Origin: Roseomonas sp.
GTDB taxonomy: Bacteria; Pseudomonadota; Alphaproteobacteria; Acetobacterales; Acetobacteraceae
Length of the DNA stretch: 64,000 nt
Direction: 5' to 3'
Assembly: GCA_020249435.1 (NCBI GenBank)
Contig: JADCFQ010000003.1
Location: forward strand, 31,836 to 95,835
Notes under the pieces: generated by a model
The model's input: the letters and a program-made list of their open reading frames with translations, nothing else
Database searches by the model: none
What the model was told of the DNA's origin: nothing
Program-made: the position numbers and the translations under genes
Shown: positions 55,862-63,689 of the stretch, piece by piece
How the letters are laid out: every line of letters begins with the position of its first letter
Numbering within the stretch: position 1 is the stretch's first letter

Positions 55862-57073
55862 ATGTCTGTGCTTGATGGCGCCGCGCGGCGGAATCTTTTT
55901 CTCTTGGCCTGTTGTCAGGCCATTGGTCAGGCCGGCAATACGCTGATGTTCGCCGCCACCGCGCTTTCCGTGGTGACCTTCTACCATAACCGGGACTTCG
56001 CGACCCTGCCGGTTACCCTGCAGCATCTTGGCATCATGATTGCGGTGTTTCCCGCCGCGGCGCTGATGCAGCGCATGGGAAGGCGCTTTGGCTTTCGCGT
56101 CGGTTCCATCTTCGGCATGGTGGGCGGCGCGATTGTGGCGCTTGGCCTTTACACCGCGACCTTTGCGCTCATGTGCCTGGGCGGCCTGATACTGGGTTAC
56201 GCGGTGGCCAGCCTGCAAATGTATCGCTTCGCGGCGGTGGAGCTTGTGCCAGCATCCTATCGCGCCAAGGCGATTTCCTGGGTGACGGCGGGCGGCGTGG
56301 TGGCCGGCATTATCGGCCCCAGCATTGTGCGCTTTTCCCATGATCAGATGATGCCGCTTTATCTCGCGACCTATCTGGCGCTGATCGGCATTCATGCCGT
56401 GGTTTTCACCATCATGGGCTTCATCAAATTCCCGCCCATGCAGGAAGCGACCGTGAAGGCGGATGGCAGCGCGGTGGCACCACCGCGGCCCTTGCTGGAA
56501 ATTGCGTCTCAGCCGCGTTTCATCGCCGCCGTGATTTCCGGCATGGTTGCCTTTGGCATCATGTCCTTTCTGATGAGTGCCTCACCGCTTGCGATTGTGG
56601 CTTGCGGCTTGCCGCATACGGAAGCGCATTGGGTGATCTTCATGCATGTGATGGGGATGTTCGTGCCATCCTTCTTCACCGGCAATCTGATCACGCGCTA
56701 TGGCACCACCAATGTCATGTTCTGGGGCATTGCGCTGCTGTTGCTGGGTGTATTCGCTGCCCTCAGCGGCAATCATGAATGGCATTTCCGCGCGGCCCTC
56801 ACGCTGAATGGCGTGGGCTGGAATTTCCTGTTCATTGGCGCGACCAACCTGGTCACCACCTGCTACCGCCCGAATGAACGCGGCAAGGCCCAGGCGCTGA
56901 ATGACTTTTTGGTGTTCGGCACCACCGCGACTGCAAGCTTCCTGGCCGGCTTCCTGCATGAGCATTTCGGCTGGGTGCCGCTGAATTGGGCCTCCATCCC
57001 GCTGCTGCTGGTGGCGGTGCTGGCGGTGACCTGGCTGCGCTTTCAGCGCGAGCCGGCAAAAGCGGCGGCGTAG
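55862..57073 (+). CDS. MFS transporter
   Basis: 403-aa polytopic protein with about twelve helices. It has an MFS-like loop between helices 2 and 3 (RMGRRFGFRVGSIFGM) and a basic loop after helix 8 (LITRYGTTNVMFWG). The family resembles YfcJ-like or metabolite exporters; substrate unknown. ATG 55862 is used, with SD GGAAGGAAG about 15 bp upstream. It may be co-transcribed with the two enzymes before it. Confidence 0.8.
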   Translation: MSVLDGAARRNLFLLACCQAIGQAGNTLMFAATALSVVTFYHNRDFATLPVTLQHLGIMIAVFPAAALMQRMGRRFGFRVGSIFGMVGGAIVALGLYTATFALMCLGGLILGYAVASLQMYRFAAVELVPASYRAKAISWVTAGGVVAGIIGPSIVRFSHDQMMPLYLATYLALIGIHAVVFTIMGFIKFPPMQEATVKADGSAVAPPRPLLEIASQPRFIAAVISGMVAFGIMSFLMSASPLAIVACGLPHTEAHWVIFMHVMGMFVPSFFTGNLITRYGTTNVMFWGIALLLLGVFAALSGNHEWHFRAALTLNGVGWNFLFIGATNLVTTCYRPNERGKAQALNDFLVFGTTATASFLAGFLHEHFGWVPLNWASIPLLLVAVLAVTWLRFQREPAKAAA

Positions 57074-57129
57074 CCAGCCCTCACCACTGCGCCGCCGCAA
57101 TGCTGCCATCCCCGCGGCGTTAGCTACTG

Positions 57130-57157
57130 TTGCGCGGGTGTTCCCAAACCCGCGCAA
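57130..57157. promoter_or_regulatory. Palindrome upstream of the three-anchor cluster
   Basis: Perfect 10-bp arms TTGCGCGGGT (57130-57139) and ACCCGCGCAA (57148-57157) around an 8-base loop, 38 bp ahead of the first gene of the cluster. It could be an operator or an end signal for the MFS gene; no T-run follows. Confidence 0.45.
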
Positions 57158-57194
57158 ATTGATCTAGCCTTGCAGCGCTAGAACCCGAGGTCCC

Positions 57195-58970
57195 ATGGCC
57201 GCGCCACGTCTGCTTCTGAAGACTGATCTTGCCGGGCTGCAACCCTTGCTGTTGCGCGGCCAACCGGTGCAAGCGCTGCATCAGCGCCTGACCGACCAAC
57301 TCGCGGCCCGGGGCGCGCCCGCCGCGCTGTTCGCCGAGCCGATTACCGGCGCCGGGGCCATTTCCTGGTATGGCGAAGCGGCTGGCGAACCGCAGCCCTT
57401 GCCTTCGCTCTCCAGCGCCCGCCGGGCAGAGGCCGAGGCCACGCTGACCCGCCAGCTTCAGGCGCTCGAACCGCTGCTGGATGATGCCGAAATCGGCCCA
57501 CTGCTGCGCCGCGCCTTGGTGCTGCCCAGCGCCGATTCCATCCTGGTGCTGGATGGTCAGATCATCCTGACCGGCTGGGGCTTGGCGGCGCGGGAGATTG
57601 CCGAAGATCCCGCCGCGCTCGCCGCGCAACTCCGCCGCGTCATGGGGCCTTATTCCCAGCGCTTGGCCTCGGCGCCCGATGGGTTCCTTTCCGGTGCGGC
57701 CATGGCCGCACCCACGCAGGCAGCCGCTGCCGCGCCATCGCCGGCGGCACCCCGCGCGGCAGCGCCACCACCTCCGCCACCGCCACCCGCGCCTGTGGTG
57801 GCCGCCGCACCCCGCGCGCCTTTTGGCGGGGCGGCGTGGCTTATCCCGCTGCTCACTCTTGTGGCGCTGATTTTCCTCGCACTCGGCTTCTGGCTCGCGT
57901 GGTCACAGATGCAGCGCGATCTGGCGGGGCGGCAGCAAACCGTCTCGATCGTGGATGATGCCGCAACGCGCAACGCCATCCGCCTGCAACGCGAAACCAA
58001 TGAGGCTTTGGAGCGTGACCTGGAACGCATGCGCCGCCTGGCCGCGACACCCAATGTCTGCACGCCGGAAGGCCCGCTCGGCCTGAACCCGCCGCCAGAG
58101 CGCCAGCCGGTGCGGCCTGAGAGCGTGCCGCCCGCCATTCCGCAGCGCCAGGGTGAGGCACCACGGCCCTTCAGCGGCTCCCTCGCGCAATTGCTGGAAC
58201 ATGCGACAGTGATGATCGCCTCGGCCGGGCCGGCGGGGATTGGCCATGGCAGCGGGTTTTTCATTGCAGGCGATCTGGTGCTGACCAATGCCCATGTGGT
58301 GCAGCAAGCCGATCCCAATCAGATTTTTGTGATGTCGCGCGCCATGGGCCGTGCGGTGAAGGCGCAGCTGGTCAGCATGACGCGCGGCGCGGGCGGCGGC
58401 CCGGTTGAACCCGGCATGCTGGATGTGGCGCTACTTAAGCTGCCGGAAGCGGTGGCTGGCGCGCAGCCGCTGGCGCTGACACCCACCGCCGATAAGCTGC
58501 TGGATGTGGTGGCGGCGGGGTATCCGGCTTCGGTTGTGCAGGTCGAACAGGGCATGCAGGAATTGCAGCAGGGCCGGCTTGGCACCCCACCGGAATTGGT
58601 GCTGACGCGGGGCAGCATCAGCACCATTCAGCGGCTCGAAAACGGGTTGGTGGTCATGCCGCATTCCGCCGATATCTCGCCGGGCAATTCCGGCGGACCG
58701 CTGGTGGATACATGCGGGCGCGTGGTGGGGATCAATACTTTTGTGAGCGCCGCGTCCCAGTTCGTGGATCGGGTGAAATACGCACAAAAGACCGAAAGCC
58801 TGCTGCCCTGGCTGCAACAGCAGAATGTGCAGGCGGTGATAAAGACCGAAGCCTGCGAGCCAGTGACCCCCGGCCTGCCGGCGACACCGCAACCGCCCGC
58901 CAATACGCCTGCTGCGCCAACAGCGCCCACAACCCCCGCGCCACCTGCCGGCGCCGGGGCACCGCGTTAA
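57195..58970 (+). CDS. Membrane-anchored trypsin-like serine protease with SrfA-like N-terminal domain
   Basis: 591-aa protein. Residues 1-150 are a domain shared with the next two proteins (ALFAEPITGAGAISWYG and ILTGWG). A Pro/Ala-rich linker (165-210) leads to one membrane helix (about 214-236), a short coiled coil and a chymotrypsin-fold protease with intact triad: His367 in LTNAHVV, Asp410 in MLDVALLKL and Ser499 in SPGNSGGPL. The tail is Pro-rich. Topology by charge is N-in, protease out in the periplasm. It heads a co-directional five-gene block. The N-domain resemblance to SrfA is from memory. Confidence 0.8.
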   Translation: MAAPRLLLKTDLAGLQPLLLRGQPVQALHQRLTDQLAARGAPAALFAEPITGAGAISWYGEAAGEPQPLPSLSSARRAEAEATLTRQLQALEPLLDDAEIGPLLRRALVLPSADSILVLDGQIILTGWGLAAREIAEDPAALAAQLRRVMGPYSQRLASAPDGFLSGAAMAAPTQAAAAAPSPAAPRAAAPPPPPPPPAPVVAAAPRAPFGGAAWLIPLLTLVALIFLALGFWLAWSQMQRDLAGRQQTVSIVDDAATRNAIRLQRETNEALERDLERMRRLAATPNVCTPEGPLGLNPPPERQPVRPESVPPAIPQRQGEAPRPFSGSLAQLLEHATVMIASAGPAGIGHGSGFFIAGDLVLTNAHVVQQADPNQIFVMSRAMGRAVKAQLVSMTRGAGGGPVEPGMLDVALLKLPEAVAGAQPLALTPTADKLLDVVAAGYPASVVQVEQGMQELQQGRLGTPPELVLTRGSISTIQRLENGLVVMPHSADISPGNSGGPLVDTCGRVVGINTFVSAASQFVDRVKYAQKTESLLPWLQQQNVQAVIKTEACEPVTPGLPATPQPPANTPAAPTAPTTPAPPAGAGAPR

Positions 58971-58985
58971 AGCGGCGCCGCGCGC

Positions 58986-60257
58986 ATGTCCGGCTCCGGC
59001 GATGGCAGCCTGATTGCCACTACCCGCAATGCGGAATTGCAGGTCTTGGGCACGGGCGGGCAGCTTGCGGTCCAGGCTTGGGATCAGATCACCGGCTATC
59101 TGCGCCGCGCGCGCAGCCCCGCCCATGCCGCGCTTTTCGCCGAGCCCAATCCGGATGCGGATCGCGGCATCACGGATTGGTATGCGGCGGGTCAGGGCGC
59201 GGCGCCGCCACTCGAATCCCTGCCCGAAGCCGAACAGGATGGCGCGCGCGCAGCCTTTGCGCAGCTTTATGGTGATATCCGCGAAGAAGCTGATCGGCTG
59301 CGCGCCAGCACCCGCGAAAGTGAGCGGTTTCTTGGCGAATTGATCGCCCTTGCGCTGATCACCCCTGCGACGGATTGCCTGCGCGTGGTGGGTGGCCAGC
59401 CCGTGCTGGTCGCTTGGGGTCATGCGAAGCTGGGCGAGGCACCGAGCCCCGAATTACTGATTGGCATGACGCGTCGGCGGGGCGGTGGTGGCCTGGCGCC
59501 GATGCAGATTGTCGGCCCGCCTGCGGCACCGCCCGCGAAGCGGCCGCTGCTGTTCTGGCTGCTCGGCCTGCCGGGGCTTTTGCTGTTGTTGCTTTTGTTG
59601 CTGCTGCTATGGCGCGACCCTTTTGGTTGGTTCAAGGCTGCGCTGCCGCAATGCGTGGTGCAGCCAGGCAATGCGGAATTGCTGGATGAACTCCGCGCGG
59701 CGCAGGCGCGCGAAGCGGGGCTTAGGGCTGACATCGCGCGAGAGATGCTGCGCCTTGGGGATCGCCGCACCGCCTGCCCACCGCCCGAGCCGCCACCGCC
59801 GCCACCGCCACAGCGCCGGGTTGAGCAACCCACGCCGCCCCCGCCACCGCGCCAGGAAGATGCGGAACGCGCCCGGCGTGAAGGTGCGCGCAGCGGGCGG
59901 GTGCAGATCATCCTTGCCTGGGATGACCGCAATGATCTTGATCTGATGATGATCTGCCCGAATGGTGAAAGGCTGTATTTCGATCATCGCCAAGCCTGTG
60001 GCGCCGTATTGGATGTGGACCGCAATGCGGGCAATAGCGCGCTGATCGCGACACCGGTTGAAAACATTGTCTTTGCCGGCGAACCCGCACCAGGGCGCTA
60101 CCGGATCATGGTCTGGCATTTCCAGAACAACCCGCCGGCACCGGCATCTTCGCCCTATCGCGTCACGCTGAAGCGTGAAGGCAGGCCGGATCAGATTTTC
60201 ACCGGGCGCGTGGCCGCCGGGCAACAAGTGGAAGTGGGGCATTTCGATGTGCCCTGA
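58986..60257 (+). CDS. Membrane-anchored protein with SrfA-like N-domain and YfaP/DUF2135-like C-terminal domain
   Basis: 423-aa protein with the same plan as its neighbours: N-domain 1-165 (AALFAEPNPDADRGITDWYA, VVGGQPVLVAWG), a very Leu-rich membrane helix (about 187-209), a short coiled stretch, a Pro-rich linker (264-292) and a C-terminal beta-domain 303-423. The latter has ILAWDDRNDLDLMMICPNGE and a YRIMVWHF strand, typical of DUF2135/YfaP proteins, whose role is unknown. It starts 15 bp after the protease gene. Confidence 0.78.
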   Translation: MSGSGDGSLIATTRNAELQVLGTGGQLAVQAWDQITGYLRRARSPAHAALFAEPNPDADRGITDWYAAGQGAAPPLESLPEAEQDGARAAFAQLYGDIREEADRLRASTRESERFLGELIALALITPATDCLRVVGGQPVLVAWGHAKLGEAPSPELLIGMTRRRGGGGLAPMQIVGPPAAPPAKRPLLFWLLGLPGLLLLLLLLLLLWRDPFGWFKAALPQCVVQPGNAELLDELRAAQAREAGLRADIAREMLRLGDRRTACPPPEPPPPPPPQRRVEQPTPPPPPRQEDAERARREGARSGRVQIILAWDDRNDLDLMMICPNGERLYFDHRQACGAVLDVDRNAGNSALIATPVENIVFAGEPAPGRYRIMVWHFQNNPPAPASSPYRVTLKREGRPDQIFTGRVAAGQQVEVGHFDVP

Positions 60258-60263
60258 TGCGCC

Positions 60264-61487
60264 ATGCAGCCGCTGATCACGCTGCCGCTTGATGGCTATC
60301 GTCCGATCTTGCCGGCGGGGCAGGATCACGCGGCGGCGCATCGCGCCTTAACGGCGCTGCTGAATGATGCGCTGGGGCCGGAGGTCACGGGCTTTTTCGC
60401 CCCCGTCAGCGCCACCGAACATGGCCTGAGCTTCTTCGCCCCAGAAGGCCGCGTTGCGCGCTTCGCCGAATTGGATGCCTCTGGGCGCGACAGGCTGCGC
60501 GCCGAGATCGGGCGGATCATCAGCGAACTCCGTCGCGCTGCGGCCCTGGCAGCGGCGGAAAATCCGGCGGGGGCCGGGCATCTGCCCGCGCTGGTCGCCG
60601 CCGCGATTGAAATCCCAAGCTTTGAGCAGGTTTTTGCCCATGAAGGCCGCCCTGTGCTGGCCGGCTGGGGCACCGCACCCGGCAAGGCGCCGGGCGGGCT
60701 TGGCCTGCTCAGCGACTTGGATGATGGCAAGCCCGCCGAAGCGCCTGCCCGCGCCCCCTTGGCCGCGCTTGGTGCGGCTTTGCTCGCGCTGTTCCTGTTG
60801 GGTGCCTTGGCCGCCTTTGCCTCACCCTGGATCGCGCGCTGGCTGGCGCCAGAGCCCGGCATGTGCCGTGTCGAGCAGGGCGATCTGGACGCCATGCAAA
60901 CCCTGCTCCGCGAAAGGGAGCGTGAACGGGAACTCCGCCATCGTATGGCAACGCTTGAGGAAGAACTGGGTCGACGCCGCGCCGAATGCCCGCTGCCGGA
61001 GGCGCCTCCGCCGCCGCCAGCCCCGGAACCACCGCGCCAGCCGGAACCCCGGCCAGAACCAGCGCCAGAGCCGCCACGCCCGCCGACACCCCCCCCGCCA
61101 CCACCGCCGCGCCCGACACCGCCTCCGCCTCCGCCGCCACGCCCCGTGGAGCGCCCACCCAATGTCGAGCCCTGCAATACCGAAGTGCAGAGCGGTGGGC
61201 GCGGCATTACCGAAACGCGGCATTTTCTGGGGCCGAACCCCGGGCGCGTGACCATCACCTATAATACGCGGATCGAACCTGACCGGATCAGGGTTTATCA
61301 CCGTGGGCGGTCTCTGGCGGAAACGCCGGGCTTTGTTTCCGGCACGGGCAGCCTTTCCTTCGATTGGAACCCGCCGCGCGGTGGTTCGGCTGAGGATTAT
61401 GTCGTGACCGTGGAGGTGATGGGCACGCCTGGTTCGCCATCTACCCGTTGGGATTATCGCATCGGCTGCCCGGCAGGCGGGCGGTAA
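60264..61487 (+). CDS. Membrane-anchored protein with SrfA-like N-domain and unrecognised beta-rich C-terminal domain
   Basis: 407-aa protein, third of the set. N-domain 1-150 (VTGFFAPVSATEHGLSFFAP, GRPVLAGWG), a helix about 166-187, a charged coiled coil (205-240), and a Pro-rich linker (245-299) of very repetitive PP/PEP units. The C-terminal domain 300-407 starts with Cys304 and ends with Cys402, which could pair; it has RVTITYNTRIEPDRIRVYH. No match to a known family by eye. Only 6 bp separate it from the previous gene. Confidence 0.75.
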   Translation: MQPLITLPLDGYRPILPAGQDHAAAHRALTALLNDALGPEVTGFFAPVSATEHGLSFFAPEGRVARFAELDASGRDRLRAEIGRIISELRRAAALAAAENPAGAGHLPALVAAAIEIPSFEQVFAHEGRPVLAGWGTAPGKAPGGLGLLSDLDDGKPAEAPARAPLAALGAALLALFLLGALAAFASPWIARWLAPEPGMCRVEQGDLDAMQTLLRERERERELRHRMATLEEELGRRRAECPLPEAPPPPPAPEPPRQPEPRPEPAPEPPRPPTPPPPPPPRPTPPPPPPPRPVERPPNVEPCNTEVQSGGRGITETRHFLGPNPGRVTITYNTRIEPDRIRVYHRGRSLAETPGFVSGTGSLSFDWNPPRGGSAEDYVVTVEVMGTPGSPSTRWDYRIGCPAGGR

Positions 61488-61574
61488 TGGAATTGCGATG
61501 ATTTTGCCGTAAAGCTGCACTGGTACTGCCATAGTGATAGAATGGTATTTGATGATTGAACGGAGACTTCCGCC

Positions 61575-62285
61575 ATGACCGTGTTTGCCCTGGCCCGCCG
61601 AAAGCCCGCGCTAAAAGGTGCGGCTGCCTTGCTGTCGCTGTCCTTGCTTTTGCCTGCCTGCCAAAACCCCAATGTTGGCGCGGGCGGCCAGCCCCTAACA
61701 GCTGAGCAGCAGGCCATGCGCCAGCAATCGCAGCGCTGGAATCAAACCGCAGCGACCGGTGCGCTGGCGGGTGCCGCGATGGGTGCTGCGGGTGCAGCGG
61801 CTTTCGGGCGCGGCAATACCGGGCAGAATGCGCTGATCGGGGCGGGCATTGGCGCTTTGGTCGGGCTTGCCGCCGGCATGGCAGTCGCGGAACGCAATCT
61901 TGGCTTTGAAAAGCGCGAAGCGAGCGCTTCCCAGCGTATCCAATCCGCGCAGCAGGTCGCGAGCAACCTGAACAATACCGCCGCCGCTTCCGAACAGGTG
62001 GCAAAGCAGAATCAGCAGCGGCTGGCGCGGCTGGATCAGCAATATCGCGCCGGCCAGATCACGGCGGCGCAATACCGGTCACAGACCGAAACCATGCGCC
62101 AGGATGCGGAATTGATGCGCAAGACCGCCGGCGAAGCGCGTGATGCGCGCCAGCGCCTGGTGGCGAGTGCGCGTGAAGTGCCGCAATTGATGAATGAAGA
62201 AGCGAAGATTGATCAGGCGCAGCGCCGGCTGGAAGCGGCAGCGGATGATCTTGAATCCGCGCTCCGCCGCGTGCCGACGGGTTGA
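61575..62285 (+). CDS. Lipoprotein with glycine-zipper and coiled coil
   Basis: 236-aa predicted lipoprotein: basic N-terminus, hydrophobic stretch, lipobox LPAC with Cys29. Residues 60-105 are a Gly/Ala zipper (GALAGAAMGAAGAAAFG and GAGIGALVGLAAGMAVA) of the kind found in membrane-inserting or stress-lipoproteins. The rest is a long coiled coil. It lies 87 bp after the third anchor protein; a TAGAAT -10-like hexamer (61538-61543) suggests it may also have its own promoter. The zipper predicts oligomerisation or membrane contact. Confidence 0.72.
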   Translation: MTVFALARRKPALKGAAALLSLSLLLPACQNPNVGAGGQPLTAEQQAMRQQSQRWNQTAATGALAGAAMGAAGAAAFGRGNTGQNALIGAGIGALVGLAAGMAVAERNLGFEKREASASQRIQSAQQVASNLNNTAAASEQVAKQNQQRLARLDQQYRAGQITAAQYRSQTETMRQDAELMRKTAGEARDARQRLVASAREVPQLMNEEAKIDQAQRRLEAAADDLESALRRVPTG

Positions 62286-62291
62286 TCCGCC

Positions 62292-62801
62292 ATGAAGGTG
62301 AAATCCCTGCGCGCCATTGCGCCGCTGCTGATCCTTGCTGGCTGCGCTGGTGCCGGCGCCGGCCCCGCTTCAGAACGCGGCTTTTTCACCGGCATTGCTG
62401 CCGCCGCGAGTGGTGAAGATGTACGCGGTGCGCAACGGCTGGAAAGCTCTGCCGCGTTGCAGGAACGCGCGGCCTTCATGGCGGCTGAGCGCAATGCCGC
62501 GGCGCAGGCGGAAGCGGCGCGAACCGGCGCCGCTGTGCGCAATGCCGAGGCGCGGTTGGCGGCGCAGCAGCGCAGCCTGGCTGAGCAGCGCGCAACGCTC
62601 GAGCGGCTGCGTGCTGAGCGTGCGCAAAACCCGGCTGCGGCGGCGGAAGGTGCCAGGCTGCAATCGGAATTGGATGCGCAGGATCGCGACATCCGCGCGG
62701 CGGCAGCGCGGTCCGGCGGACCATCCGCGGATCAGGTGCAGCGCATTGAACGCCGCGCAGGCGAATTGGATGCGGCCTTGCAGAGCTTTGGGCGGATTTG
62801 A
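62292..62801 (+). CDS. Small coiled-coil lipoprotein
   Basis: 169-aa predicted lipoprotein with lipobox LAGC (Cys18). It is almost entirely Ala/Arg/Glu/Gln-rich coiled coil (about residues 50-165). It starts 6 bp after the glycine-zipper lipoprotein gene, so both are made together. No family recognised. Length and composition suggest a stalk or scaffold in the outer membrane or periplasm. Confidence 0.7.
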   Translation: MKVKSLRAIAPLLILAGCAGAGAGPASERGFFTGIAAAASGEDVRGAQRLESSAALQERAAFMAAERNAAAQAEAARTGAAVRNAEARLAAQQRSLAEQRATLERLRAERAQNPAAAAEGARLQSELDAQDRDIRAAAARSGGPSADQVQRIERRAGELDAALQSFGRI

Positions 62802-62816
62802 AGCGCCGCGTAGCCG

Positions 62817-63587
62817 CTATTCGTCAAGCGATTCCGGCAAATATCCCGTCCGCAGCACATGCGGCCAGGCGGCATTGGCGCCGACCGCTTCTGCCCGCCG
62901 CGCAGCGCTTTCCCAGTCATAGACAAGGGAGATCAGCTCCGCCATCGGCTTCGCGCTCTCGGTCGCGTGGATGATGGCGTAGCGCGCATGGGGGGATCGC
63001 GCCTCGGCACGATGCGGATGATCACCGCGCGTCACCCGAAAGCCGGGCAGGCCAAGGCTGCCGGGATTGACCACAAGCGGGCCATCGCCTGGCATGTGGA
63101 TGATGCTCGATTGATGGCTATGGCCGCACAGCACAACGCGCGCTGCCATGCCATCCTCACCAAGCCTGTCGCGAATGGCGGAAAGCGGCGATGGCACCAG
63201 AATGCCGTGGCGCGGGTCTTCCAACAGGTTGCCCACATCGGACGCGGGCGTGCCATGGCAGGCGAGGATTCCCGGCGCGGGTGTCAGGCGTTCCGGCAAG
63301 GCGTAAAGCCAGGCGCGCTGATCGCCAGAGGTTTCCTGAAAGGCGAAGCCATCCTGGCCCTTCAGACCCTCAGCCACGCGATCCGTCAGCCAGCGATCAT
63401 GATTGCCGCGAATGGTCGGGATGTTCTTTTCCATCAGCAGGCGCGTTGTCTCACCAGGCCAGCACATGCCGGAAGCGCAATCGCCCAGGCAGATGATGTT
63501 GGTGATGCCGCGCCGCGCGATATCATCCAGCGCCGCTTCAAGTGCGGCGACATTGCCATGGATGTCGGAGATGACCGCAAGGCGCAT
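62817..63587 (-). CDS. Metallophosphoesterase family protein
   Basis: 256-aa calcineurin-like phosphoesterase with the metal sites SDIHGN, LGDCASG, GNHDRW, CGHSHQ and VVNPGSLGLPG. It resembles YfcE/ApaH-like nucleases or phosphodiesterases. The ATG at 63587 is the first before MRLAVISDIHG; the longer ORF has unrelated residues. It is convergent with the lipoprotein genes. Confidence 0.87.
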   Translation of the reverse strand: MRLAVISDIHGNVAALEAALDDIARRGITNIICLGDCASGMCWPGETTRLLMEKNIPTIRGNHDRWLTDRVAEGLKGQDGFAFQETSGDQRAWLYALPERLTPAPGILACHGTPASDVGNLLEDPRHGILVPSPLSAIRDRLGEDGMAARVVLCGHSHQSSIIHMPGDGPLVVNPGSLGLPGFRVTRGDHPHRAEARSPHARYAIIHATESAKPMAELISLVYDWESAARRAEAVGANAAWPHVLRTGYLPESLDE

Positions 63588-63689
63588 GGTGTGGGTTCCT
63601 GTTGGTGACGGCGCCAGAATGGCATGGCCGGGCGCTGGCTTGAAGGCTACGGTCCTGGCTGTTTGCCTGACGGTGCCCCACACTGGACT

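Noticed and set aside
61000..61150. Short tandem CCGCC-type repeats
   Set aside because: Codons for the Pro-rich linker of the third anchored protein, not an independent repeat or CRISPR.
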